From Oscillospiraceae bacterium (GTDB lineage Bacteria; Bacillota; Clostridia; Oscillospirales; Oscillospiraceae), in assembly GCA_016286595.1 (NCBI GenBank), contig JAEETR010000114.1:1-7389 (forward strand): a DNA stretch of 7,389 bases, read 5' to 3'. Under the pieces are notes generated by a model that had not been told where the DNA came from, searched no databases, and saw only the letters and a program-made list of their open reading frames with translations. The position numbers and the translations under genes are program-made. Below, piece after piece: positions 1 through 7,232 of the stretch (positions within the stretch are counted from its first letter, which is position 1; every line of letters starts with the position of its first letter).

Positions 1-533
1 ATCACCGCCAGCCATTTTATCTTCACCGGAATGATGAACAGCACCATCACCCGCGTTTCGGGGAACAGCACCGCGAAGGAGAAGAACATGGAAAGGTTCA
101 GATACGAGGCGGTAAGACCGATGCTCACGTCGCCGAAGCCGTACACGGCCCACAGGATAAGGCCGAATATGACGTTGAGGACCACGCCGGTAAGGTAGTA
201 TATGGTGAAGCGGCCTGCGCCCCATGCCCGTTCCAGCGTGGAGCCGATGAAGTAGTAGAAGTACAGGGAAATGGCCATCCACAGCAGGTCCCCGATGCTG
301 GTGTACCCGGGGATGAACACGAAGCTGACGAGCCGCCATACCTGCCCCCTGACGATACGGTAGGGGTTGAAGGTGAGATATTCGTAAAACCGGAAGGCCA
401 TCTCGTTCCTGCTCATGGCGAACACGAGATAGATAAGGGCGTTTCCGATGACTACGTACAGCATAAGATTCGTGATGCCGAACTTCGGATGTCTGTAACA
501 GAAGCGGCTCACTGCGCGGTCAAAGGCTTTCAA
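1..533 (-). CDS. Rhomboid-like polytopic membrane protein, partial (C-terminus beyond left edge)
   Basis: The first 177 codons are open on the minus strand and run off the window. The start is a TTG (533-531), chosen because a perfect AAAGGAGG (548-541) lies 7 bases upstream; a stop follows shortly upstream and there is no better in-frame start. Visible membrane segments are about residues 22-40, 82-99, 110-131 and 141-158. The family signature is clear: the loop GQVWRLVSFVF (63-73) matches the rhomboid WR motif, STLERAWG (98-105) matches the ErxxG turn, and ASYLNLSMFFSFAVLFPE followed by FIIPVKIKWLA matches the clostridial rhomboid-like group. The catalytic GxSG is degenerate (TASY, Ser143 at the expected spacing to VLFP), and the usual TM2 His/Asn are not seen. 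Any TM6 histidine would lie outside the window. It may be an inactive rhomboid; its role is unknown. It is divergently transcribed from metK. Confidence 0.85.
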   Translation of the reverse strand, partial: MKAFDRAVSRFCYRHPKFGITNLMLYVVIGNALIYLVFAMSRNEMAFRFYEYLTFNPYRIVRGQVWRLVSFVFIPGYTSIGDLLWMAISLYFYYFIGSTLERAWGAGRFTIYYLTGVVLNVIFGLILWAVYGFGDVSIGLTASYLNLSMFFSFAVLFPETRVMVLFIIPVKIKWLAV

Positions 534-563
534 GAGCTTTCCTCCTTTGATGAAAGTATATAT

Positions 564-592
564 ATCTTACCGCATATGGGCAAAATTGTCCA
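564..592 (-). promoter_or_regulatory. Candidate sigma-A-type promoter for the rhomboid-like gene
   Basis: On the minus strand a -35 box TGGACA (592-587, 5 of 6 to consensus) and a -10 box TAAGAT (569-564, 4 of 6) are separated by 17 bases. The predicted start of transcription is near 557, giving a leader of about 24 bases that includes the strong AAAGGAGG. This is inferred from consensus only. Confidence 0.5.
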
Positions 593-692
593 CATCTGAT
601 TGGCCGGGGCGGTCCGCGGAAAAGATAGAGGACAAATCGGCCTGAAACCGCATAAAAAATTCCCTTTTCCACTTTTCGTTCCGCCGCGGATG

Positions 693-701
693 TGATACAA
701 T
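693..701 (+). promoter_or_regulatory. Candidate extended -10 promoter of the metK operon
   Basis: TGATACAAT is an extended -10 element: TG, one base, then TACAAT, 5 of 6 to TATAAT. The -35 region at 17-base spacing (673-678, TTTTCG) is poor, which is common when the extended -10 is present. Transcription would begin near 708, leaving a leader of about 30 bases. That is only enough for the ribosome binding site AAAGGAGG (725-732) and leaves no room for a SAM riboswitch, unless a more distant start exists. Confidence 0.5.
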
Positions 702-737
702 TATCAGAAGGTGAGAGAAATATAAAAGGAGGCATAT

Positions 738-1898
738 ATGCCTGCAAGAGTTTTTACTTCCGAATCGGTCACAGAGGGTCATCCCGACAAGATCTGCGAC
801 CAGATTTCCGACGCGGTGCTGGACGCCATACTGACCGAAGACAAGGCCGCCCGCGTGGCCTGCGAGACGGTGTGCACCACGGGAATGGCGCTGCTGATGG
901 GGGAGATAACCACCAGCTGCTACGTGGATATACCGGCCATCGCCAGAAAGACCATAAAAGATATCGGTTACGACAGGCCCGAATACGGCTTTGACGGCAA
1001 CTCCTGCGCCATACTCACCGCCATCGACGAGCAGAGCCCCGATATCGCCATGGGCGTGAACAGCGCCTATGACGACGCCCGGGAGGAGGGCGCCGGGGAC
1101 CAGGGCATGATGTTCGGTTTCGCCTGCGACGAGACGCCTTCCCTTATGCCCGCGCCCATAACCTACGCCCACGCCCTGACGAAGCGGCTGGCCGCCGTGA
1201 GAAAGAGCGGGGAGCTGGACTTTCTGCGTCCCGACGGCAAGGCCCAGGTCACCGTCCGCTACGGGGACGACGGCGCCGTGCTCGACATACCCGCCGTGGT
1301 GGTATCCGCCCAGCACGACCCGGGAGTATCTATCGAAAAGCTCCGGGAGGCCGTGATGGAGTGCGTGATAAAGCCCGTCATTCCTTCCCGGTATCTGACG
1401 AAGGAGACCAATTATTTCATCAATCCCACGGGGCGCTTCGTTATAGGCGGCCCGGTGGGCGATTCCGGCCTCACAGGACGGAAGATAGTCGTGGACACCT
1501 ACGGCGGCACCGTAGGCCACGGCGGCGGCGCCTTCTCCGGCAAGGACCCCTCCAAGGTGGACCGCAGCGCCGCATATATGGCCCGCTACATAGCCAAAAA
1601 CGTGGTGGCCGCCGGCCTCGCCAGGCGATGCACCGTGGAGATAGCCTACGCCATCGGCGTGGCCCATCCCGTCAGCGTGCTGGTGGATACCGCCGGCACG
1701 GGCATCGTCTCCGACCTGCGGCTGGCGGAGATAGTCAACGAGAAATTCGACATGCGCCCCTCAAGGATCATATCCAGACTTTCCCTTCTTGATCCCGTCT
1801 ATCTGCCCACCGCCGCCTACGGCGCCTTCGGCAGAGAAGATCTGGACCTGACGTGGGAGCGGGTGGACATGGCGGACGAGCTCAGAGGCTGCATATAA
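738..1898 (+). CDS. metK: S-adenosylmethionine synthetase (methionine adenosyltransferase)
   Basis: Makes S-adenosylmethionine from ATP and L-methionine in the cytosol, releasing phosphate and pyrophosphate. At 386 residues it is the normal bacterial length and spans all three domains. Active-site residues all appear present: GHPDK (14-18) with the catalytic His15 and Asp17; GAGDQG (118-123) that binds adenine/methionine; Lys168 in RPDGKAQ; Phe234 in TGRF; Asp242, Arg248 and Lys249 in GDSGLTGRK; the phosphate loop GGGAFSGKD (262-270) with Lys269; Lys273 and Asp275. Equivalents are by comparison with the E. coli enzyme from memory. The ATG is set by AAAGGAGG 5 bases upstream. First gene of a probable three-gene operon, 21 bases before the methyltransferase that would use its product. 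Nothing abnormal is seen. Confidence 0.98.
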   Translation: MPARVFTSESVTEGHPDKICDQISDAVLDAILTEDKAARVACETVCTTGMALLMGEITTSCYVDIPAIARKTIKDIGYDRPEYGFDGNSCAILTAIDEQSPDIAMGVNSAYDDAREEGAGDQGMMFGFACDETPSLMPAPITYAHALTKRLAAVRKSGELDFLRPDGKAQVTVRYGDDGAVLDIPAVVVSAQHDPGVSIEKLREAVMECVIKPVIPSRYLTKETNYFINPTGRFVIGGPVGDSGLTGRKIVVDTYGGTVGHGGGAFSGKDPSKVDRSAAYMARYIAKNVVAAGLARRCTVEIAYAIGVAHPVSVLVDTAGTGIVSDLRLAEIVNEKFDMRPSRIISRLSLLDPVYLPTAAYGAFGREDLDLTWERVDMADELRGCI

Positions 1899-1919
1899 AA
1901 CACTGAAAGGGTGTAAAGG

Positions 1920-2720
1920 TTGGACAGAAGAGAAAGACGGCCCCGCAGGGAAAGTCCCGACGATTCCCGGGAAGACAACGGCACGGTATACCTCGAGGGA
2001 CGCAACGCCGTCACGGAGGCCCTTCGGGCCGGGCGGCCCCTTGACAAGGTATTCATCGCCCGGGGAGATACCGACGGCGCCCTCGCCCGCATAGCCGCCA
2101 TGGCAAGAGACGCGGGCACGGTGGTGGTGCAGGCGGACAGACGCCGCCTTGACGAGATGAGCGTCACCGGCGCGCATCAGGGCGTTATCGCCGCCGCCGC
2201 CGTAAAGGAATATTGTACGGTGGAGGATATCCTGAACACCGCCCGTGAGCGGGGAGAGGAGCCCTTCATCGTGATATGCGACGAGATATCCGACCCCAAC
2301 AATATGGGCGCCATCATCAGAAGCGCCGAGGGCGCCGGAGCACACGGGGTCATAATCCCCAAGCGCCGCAGCGCCGGGCTCACCGCCGTCGTCGCCAAGA
2401 CGTCCGCCGGCGCGGTGGAGTTCATGAACGTGGCCAGAGTGCCCAACGTCACCGCCGCCATCAAGGACCTGAAAAAGGCCGGCGTGTGGATCTACGGCAT
2501 GGCCGCGGAGGGCTCCAGGGGATTGTGGGAGACCGACCTGACCGGTCCCGCCGCCATCGTAATAGGCTCCGAGGGCGACGGAATGTCCAAGCTGGTGAGG
2601 GAAAACTGTGATTTTCTCATCTCCATACCGATGGCGGGGCGAATATCGTCGCTGAACGCGTCAGCGTCCGCCGCCATAGTGATGTACGAAACCGTTAGAC
2701 AGAGAGGCCTCGGTAAATAA
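1920..2720 (+). CDS. rlmB: 23S rRNA 2'-O-ribose methyltransferase, RlmB / TrmH (SpoU) family
   Basis: SPOUT-fold SAM-dependent RNA ribose methyltransferase; the E. coli RlmB homologue methylates G2251 in the 23S P loop. Residues 1-22 are a charged, arginine-rich extension. An RNA-binding N-terminal domain spans about 24-95 (YLEGRNAVTEAL at 24-35 is the family opening). The catalytic domain, about 117-260, has all three SpoU motifs: DPNNMGAIIRSA (125-136; Asn128, Arg134), IVIGSEGDGMS (213-223; Glu218), and SIPMAGRISSLNASAS (235-250; Ser244, Asn246), forming the knotted SAM site. Length 266 is slightly above the usual ~245 because of the extension. The start is a TTG with GAAAGGG about 8 bases upstream, and metK ends 21 bases before, so translation is probably operonic. 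The exact target base (RlmB versus another TrmH-family specificity) cannot be fixed from sequence alone. Confidence 0.9.
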   Translation: MDRRERRPRRESPDDSREDNGTVYLEGRNAVTEALRAGRPLDKVFIARGDTDGALARIAAMARDAGTVVVQADRRRLDEMSVTGAHQGVIAAAAVKEYCTVEDILNTARERGEEPFIVICDEISDPNNMGAIIRSAEGAGAHGVIIPKRRSAGLTAVVAKTSAGAVEFMNVARVPNVTAAIKDLKKAGVWIYGMAAEGSRGLWETDLTGPAAIVIGSEGDGMSKLVRENCDFLISIPMAGRISSLNASASAAIVMYETVRQRGLGK

Positions 2721-2744
2721 GGCGAAGACGAGAGGTAAGAGTAT

Positions 2745-4982
2745 ATGGCAGAATACAACGATGATATGAAGATGGATACCGCCCCCGACGACGTCTCCCT
2801 GGAGTCGATTCTGGCCGAATTCAAATCCAGCGCCTATATCGCCGGAGACAAGAAGACCCCTCAGGAGGTGCTTGACCGGAAGACGGAGGATATCATCAAC
2901 GAGATCCTCGGCTCCGTGGGCGCTGCCGGCGCCGCAAAGCAGGAGGAGGGTCCCGTGGTGAACTTCGTGCCCCTGCAGGAGAGCGAGCCCGAACAGGAAG
3001 AGCCTGAACCGGCTCCCGCCGCGCAGGAGACTCCCACCGAGGACGATGAGCCGGAGGAGATCGAGGAGCCCGCGGCTGAAGAGAGCGCCCCGGAGATAGT
3101 CTCCGACGTGGTCAGCGACGCCGACGAGGAGCACGACGAGGATTTCAGTTTCACCGACCCCACCGCCGTGGACAGGTTCGCCCAGGAGCTTTCCGAAAAC
3201 CTGGAGAACGAGCCCATCGTGGACGAGCCGGAGGAAGAGGAACCCGTCAGCTTTATAGAGCGGCTTCGCCGCCGGTTCGAGGCCCGTTACGAGCCGGGCG
3301 AATACTACCCGGAACTCGACGGCGGCTATGAGCCGGAGCCCGAGCCGGATATAGCCGACGAGGTGGTGCGTTTCGCCTCGCCTTTGAAGACGCTTATGAT
3401 GCGCCTTATGGCCGCCGGCGTGCTGTGCGTGATAATGGCCGTATTTACACTGCTTTTCGTCAAGGGCAAGGCTCTGCCCTTCGGAATAGGCACCAACGGC
3501 GCCCAGGCGTCCGGACTTCTGCTGGTGCTGGAGCTGGCCGTAATGCTGCTGGGCTATGATGTGATAGTCAGCGGAGTGAAGGATATATCGAGAGGACAGC
3601 TGGGCATCGAATCGCTCACCGCGGTGTCCTGCGTGCTCACCGTGCTGGACGGCTTCGTGGCCCTGGGAAGAGGCGAGCCCGACGCGGCTCTGCCCTTCGC
3701 CGTGGTCTCCGCCGTATCCCTGACCCTCGCCATGAAGGGCAAATACAATTACAACTTCGCCCTGTGTCAGTCTCTCCAGACCCTGCGCTCCGCCTCCGCG
3801 CCCTACGGCGTGATAGGTGAGGAGAACAGCGTGGAGGGCAGGCGCATACTCAAAAAGCTGCGGGGCGTCACCGACGGCTTCTATACGAATCTCGTGCAGG
3901 CCGACTGCGCCGAGACCGCGTATCTGGCGGCGGCCCCCATTATGATAATAGCGGGCATAGTCTTCGCCTTCATTTCCACCGTGGGAAAGGGAAGAGCGGG
4001 AGATTTTGCCCACTGCAACGCCTCCATCCTTGCCATGACTGCGGCGTTCCCCGCAGCGTCGGCCTTCGCAGGACCCTTCAAACGGGCCGCGTCCTCCCTT
4101 AAGAAAGTCGGAGCCGCCCTTGCCGGATGGGGAGGGGCCTGCGGCATATCCGATTCCGACGCCTCAATCATCACCGACGAGGACATTTTCCCCACCGGAA
4201 GCGTATCGCTGTCCGGCGTGAAGCTGTTCGAGGGCGGCGACGCAAGACAGGCCATCATGTACACGTCCAGCCTGGTCATCGAGTCCAAATCCGGGCTTTC
4301 CAAGGTGTTCTCCGAGCTGCTGCGCTCCCAGAACCTTACGCCTCTGCGCATCGACACCTTCACCTGCTACGAGGGCGGCGGCATGGGCACCCTCATCGAG
4401 GGCAACAAGGTGCTGGTGGGCACCGCCGGGTTCATGAACCTGATGGGCGTGCGTATCCCCGACAACACGGCCACGAAGAACACCCTCTTCACCGCCGTCA
4501 ACGAGAAGCTCTCCTGCGTTTTTGCCCTGAACTACGTGCCGGGCAACTCCATCCAGAACGCCCTCATGTCCATGCTCAACACCGGTATGGGCCTTATGCT
4601 GGCGGCCAGGGACTTCAACGTTACGCCGGGAATGGTGGAGCAGAAATTCAAGGTGTCCATGGAGGGGGTGGAGATAATCCCCGTGGAGACCAGCTTCAAG
4701 GTGTCCGAGGACACGGTGGCCAGAAACACCAGAGCGGAAGCGGTGCTGTGCCGCGAGGGACTTTCCCCCTTCGCCGCGGTGATCTCCGCCGGAAGGACTC
4801 TCTATCAGCTTACGAGAATAAACGCCGTTATATCCATCGTAGGCTCCGCCATAGGCGTACTGCTGATGTTCTTCCTCATGTGGGGCGCGTCCTACGCATC
4901 GGCCACCGCATGGAACGCCCTTATATTCATGGCCTGCGTCGAGGCGGTGTCCCTGGTGCTGGGCAGAATATTCCGGGCCTGA
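2745..4982 (+). CDS. Membrane protein resembling a catalytically dead P1B-type ATPase, with acidic N-terminal tail
   Basis: 745 residues, not assignable to a named gene. Residues 1-58 hold a short conserved-looking head (SLESILAEFK at 18-27, then a charged helix to ILG at 56). Residues about 66-205 are rich in Glu, Asp, Pro and Ala and probably disordered. Eight membrane segments follow, at about 217-239, 256-276, 289-308, 314-331, 391-412, 425-443, 692-713 and 721-741: the 4+2+2 pattern of heavy-metal ATPases. The long cytoplasmic block 444-690 retains N-domain remnants (GMGTLIEGNKVLVG, 546-559) and a P-domain remnant (614-628, ending LAARDFNVTP). Key sites are changed: CPC to FPA (435-437), DKTGT to DEDIF (478-482), HP to SG (516-517), TGD to ARD. 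The TGE actuator loop and GDGxND are absent. ATP-driven transport is therefore unlikely. The ATG follows AGAGG by 9 bases, and rlmB ends 24 bases upstream, so it is probably co-transcribed. The P-ATPase relationship is my inference from motif order and topology. Confidence 0.85.
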   Translation: MAEYNDDMKMDTAPDDVSLESILAEFKSSAYIAGDKKTPQEVLDRKTEDIINEILGSVGAAGAAKQEEGPVVNFVPLQESEPEQEEPEPAPAAQETPTEDDEPEEIEEPAAEESAPEIVSDVVSDADEEHDEDFSFTDPTAVDRFAQELSENLENEPIVDEPEEEEPVSFIERLRRRFEARYEPGEYYPELDGGYEPEPEPDIADEVVRFASPLKTLMMRLMAAGVLCVIMAVFTLLFVKGKALPFGIGTNGAQASGLLLVLELAVMLLGYDVIVSGVKDISRGQLGIESLTAVSCVLTVLDGFVALGRGEPDAALPFAVVSAVSLTLAMKGKYNYNFALCQSLQTLRSASAPYGVIGEENSVEGRRILKKLRGVTDGFYTNLVQADCAETAYLAAAPIMIIAGIVFAFISTVGKGRAGDFAHCNASILAMTAAFPAASAFAGPFKRAASSLKKVGAALAGWGGACGISDSDASIITDEDIFPTGSVSLSGVKLFEGGDARQAIMYTSSLVIESKSGLSKVFSELLRSQNLTPLRIDTFTCYEGGGMGTLIEGNKVLVGTAGFMNLMGVRIPDNTATKNTLFTAVNEKLSCVFALNYVPGNSIQNALMSMLNTGMGLMLAARDFNVTPGMVEQKFKVSMEGVEIIPVETSFKVSEDTVARNTRAEAVLCREGLSPFAAVISAGRTLYQLTRINAVISIVGSAIGVLLMFFLMWGASYASATAWNALIFMACVEAVSLVLGRIFRA

Positions 4983-5022
4983 GCGCGAAAAGGATCTGTG
5001 CGGAAAATCGCAAAAAAAATTA

Positions 5023-5051
5023 TTGTGTTTATCCCGCAGATGTTATATAAT
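5023..5051 (+). promoter_or_regulatory. Candidate promoter of the EF-G-like gene
   Basis: A perfect TATAAT (5046-5051) lies 17 bases downstream of TTGTGT (5023-5028, 3 of 6 to TTGACA). An A/T-rich tract (5012-5024) sits just upstream and could serve as an UP element. The predicted start near 5058 gives a leader of about 55 A/T-rich bases ending in AGGAGAGG (5096-5103) before the ATG at 5113. No intrinsic terminator is visible between 4983 and 5045, so some read-through from the metK operon is possible. Confidence 0.6.
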
Positions 5052-5112
5052 CAACAAAGTGTCTAAATCTGTATTTCATTAGTTTATTTTATTATAGGAG
5101 AGGATTTCAAAT

Positions 5113-7140
5113 ATGGGCTACGCCGCTGAAAACATTCGCAACATTGCGCTGCTCGGCCACGGAAGCAACGGCAAGACTTCTCTTGCAGAGAGCATGCTTT
5201 TCGTCTCCGGCGCTACTGACAGACAGGGCAGAGTCGTTGACGGCAACACCGTCTCCGATTTTGACGCCGAGGAGATCCGCCGTCAGATAAGCATCTCCGC
5301 CGCCGCCGTCTACGCCGAGTACAACAAGCACAAGATAAACATAATCGACACTCCGGGTTACTTCGACTTCGTGGGCGAGGTGTTCGAGGCCCTGCGCGTG
5401 GCCGATTCCGCCGTCATCGTCGTGGCCGCCAAGGAAGGCCTGAACGTCGGCGCCGAGAAGAGCTGGAAGTACGTCAACGACAGAAACCTGCCCAGATCCA
5501 TCTACATCTCCAAGACCGATGAGGAGCACTCCGATTTCGACGCCACCTTTGACGCTCTGCGCGCCAAGTTCGGCCCCAGCGTGTGCGCCCTGACTCTCCC
5601 CGTGAAGGAGAACGGCAAGGTCACCGGCATCATCGACGTCATCACCAAGAAGGCCTACCGCACCGAGAAGGGCAAGCGCATCGAGATAGACGTGCCCGCC
5701 GACGAGGTCGACCGTCTTGAGGAGCTCTACACCGAGCTCGCCGAGACCGCCGCCGGCACCAGCGAAGAGCTGATGGAGAAGTATTTCGAGACCATGACCC
5801 TGAGCCCCGACGAGATCTACGGCGCTCTCGGCACCGGCATCGCCGACTGCGAGATCTGCCCCGTGTTCTGCGGCAGCGCCATCAGCGGTCTGGGCACCGA
5901 GGTCCTGCTTGACGCCATAGTCAATCTCTTCCCCGCTCCCAAGGAGCAGGGCGAGCCCGTGAACCCCGACGGCCCCACCAAGGCCATCGTTTTCAAGACC
6001 ATTTCCGACCAGTTCGGCAAGTTCAGCCTGTTCAAGGTCGTCAGCGGCAAGGTCACCCCCGATATGACCCTCACCAACCCCAGAAGCGGCGCCCAGGAGA
6101 AGATGGGCCACGTGTATCTGATGCAGGGCAAGAAGAATATCGAGGTGGACGAGATCTCCTGCGGCGACATCGGCGCCGTTGCCAAGCTGACCGATACCCG
6201 CACCGGCGACACTCTGGCCGACCCCAAGGCTGCCGAGGAGCTGCCCGGCATCGAGTTCAACCGCACCTGCTACTCCGTGGCTATCGCCACCAAGGTCAAG
6301 GGCCAGGAGGATAAGCTGGCTCAGGCCCTGGCCCGCGTCAACGAGGAGGACCGCACCTTCACCGTGGCCATCAACCCCGAGACCCATCAGACCGTTCTGT
6401 CCGGCGCCGGCGACATCCAGATCGACGTCATCGTGGCCAAGGTCAAGAACAAGTTCGGCGTCGAGGTGGAGCTGAGCCCCGCCCGCGTGCCCTACCGTGA
6501 GAAGATCCGCAAGACTTACGACGCCCATGGCCGTCACAAGAAGCAGACCGGCGGTCACGGCCAGTTCGCCGACGTCAAGATCCGCTTCGAGCCCCAGATG
6601 GAGCAGGAGGATATGATATTCGAGGAGGAGGTCTTCGGCGGCTCCGTCCCCAAGAACTTCTTCCCCGCCGTTGAAAAGGGCCTGCGCGAGAGCTGCGTCA
6701 AGGGCGTCCTCGCCGGCTATCCCATGGTCTACCTCAAGGCCGTTCTGTACGACGGCGATTTCCACCCCGTGGACTCCTCCGAAATGGCGTTCAAGACCGC
6801 TGCCGCTCTTGCATATAAAGAGCTTGTCAACGCCAGCCCCGTCATCCTTGAGCCTATCGGCAGTCTGAAGGTCACCGTGCCCGACACCTACACCGGCGAC
6901 ATCATGTCCGATCTGTCCAAGCGCCGCGGTACCCCCATGGGTATGAGCGTGGACAAGGACGGCATGCAGGTCATCGAGGCCGAGGTGCCCATGGGCGAGA
7001 TGGGTTCCTACGCCATCGACCTCAAGAGCATGACCCAGAGCCGCGGCTCCTTCGAGCTGGACTTCATTCGTTACGATGAGACTCCCGCCGCCACCCAGCA
7101 GAAGATCATCGAGGAAGCCAAGAAGCTGGAAGAGGAATAA
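5113..7140 (+). CDS. fusA: Elongation factor G-like translational GTPase (clostridial EF-G paralogue type)
   Basis: Ribosome-dependent GTPase of the EF-G family; EF-G moves tRNA and mRNA after peptide bond formation. At 675 residues it carries the full set: G domain 1-280, domain II about 288-370, III about 383-455, IV about 456-575 (GGHGQFADV 480-488; DGDFHPVDSSEMAF 547-560), V about 576-665. The P loop is GHGSNGKT (15-22), not the AHIDAGKT of the canonical str-operon EF-G, and switch II is DTPGYFDF with Tyr83 in place of the catalytic His. Both are usual in the clostridial EF-G-like group as I recall it. Switch I has RRQISI (56-61), Ser for the G2 Thr. The G4 box is SKTD (133-136) rather than NKxD. 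G5 is CGSA (253-256). It stands alone, not beside rpsL, rpsG or tuf, so it is probably a paralogue of the main EF-G; whether it is the only one cannot be told here. Codon use (ATC, CGC/CGT, AAG heavy) suggests high expression. Tandem stops TAA TAA. Confidence 0.93.
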   Translation: MGYAAENIRNIALLGHGSNGKTSLAESMLFVSGATDRQGRVVDGNTVSDFDAEEIRRQISISAAAVYAEYNKHKINIIDTPGYFDFVGEVFEALRVADSAVIVVAAKEGLNVGAEKSWKYVNDRNLPRSIYISKTDEEHSDFDATFDALRAKFGPSVCALTLPVKENGKVTGIIDVITKKAYRTEKGKRIEIDVPADEVDRLEELYTELAETAAGTSEELMEKYFETMTLSPDEIYGALGTGIADCEICPVFCGSAISGLGTEVLLDAIVNLFPAPKEQGEPVNPDGPTKAIVFKTISDQFGKFSLFKVVSGKVTPDMTLTNPRSGAQEKMGHVYLMQGKKNIEVDEISCGDIGAVAKLTDTRTGDTLADPKAAEELPGIEFNRTCYSVAIATKVKGQEDKLAQALARVNEEDRTFTVAINPETHQTVLSGAGDIQIDVIVAKVKNKFGVEVELSPARVPYREKIRKTYDAHGRHKKQTGGHGQFADVKIRFEPQMEQEDMIFEEEVFGGSVPKNFFPAVEKGLRESCVKGVLAGYPMVYLKAVLYDGDFHPVDSSEMAFKTAAALAYKELVNASPVILEPIGSLKVTVPDTYTGDIMSDLSKRRGTPMGMSVDKDGMQVIEAEVPMGEMGSYAIDLKSMTQSRGSFELDFIRYDETPAATQQKIIEEAKKLEEE

Positions 7141-7157
7141 TAATCCTGTTATAATCG

Positions 7158-7193
7158 AAAAAGAGCCCGCTGTGATCTCACAGCGGGCTTTTT
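7158..7193 (+). terminator. Strong intrinsic terminator after the EF-G-like gene
   Basis: A perfect 11-bp stem (7164-7174 AGCCCGCTGTG with 7179-7189 CACAGCGGGCT) closes on the 4-base loop ATCT and is followed by a run of five T (7189-7193). The stop codon is 17 bases upstream of the A-run. A run of five A (7158-7162) precedes the stem, so it could also stop transcription arriving from the right on the other strand. Confidence 0.95.
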
Positions 7194-7203
7194 ATATAAC
7201 AGG

Positions 7204-7232
7204 TTGATAATTTGAATGCTATATGGTAGAAT
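7204..7232 (+). promoter_or_regulatory. Well-formed sigma-A-type promoter downstream of the EF-G terminator
   Basis: TTGATA (7204-7209, 5 of 6 to TTGACA) and TAGAAT (7227-7232, 5 of 6 to TATAAT) are separated by exactly 17 bases. It sits 10 bases after the EF-G terminator T-run in AT-rich DNA. The predicted first transcribed base is about 7239, which coincides with the first base of the long inverted repeat that closes the putative RNA. By consensus it is the best promoter in the window. Confidence 0.55.

Noticed and set aside
567..1667. 366-codon minus-strand open frame opposite metK
   Set aside because: It is antisense to a fully conserved metK, has low-complexity Gly/His/Val composition typical of a shadow frame in GC-rich DNA, and shows no family motifs.
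2661..4013. 450-codon minus-strand open frame opposite the pseudo-ATPase
   Set aside because: Its composition mirrors the GC-rich codons of the plus-strand gene, it has no recognisable domain, and the plus-strand frame has a ribosome binding site and coherent membrane topology.
4999..5020. TGCG-GAAAAT-CGCA followed by an A-run, as a terminator for the metK operon
   Set aside because: The stem is only 4 bp and is followed by A, not T, on the plus strand, so it would not terminate plus-strand transcription.
5107..6765. 552-codon minus-strand open frame opposite the EF-G-like gene
   Set aside because: It is Leu/Gly/Ala/Asp-rich, as expected from the reverse complement of strongly biased codons, with no motifs. 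EF-G is certain on the plus strand.
7150..7155. TATAAT between the EF-G stop codon and its terminator
   Set aside because: There is no -35 box at proper spacing, and transcription would immediately meet the strong terminator at 7158-7193.
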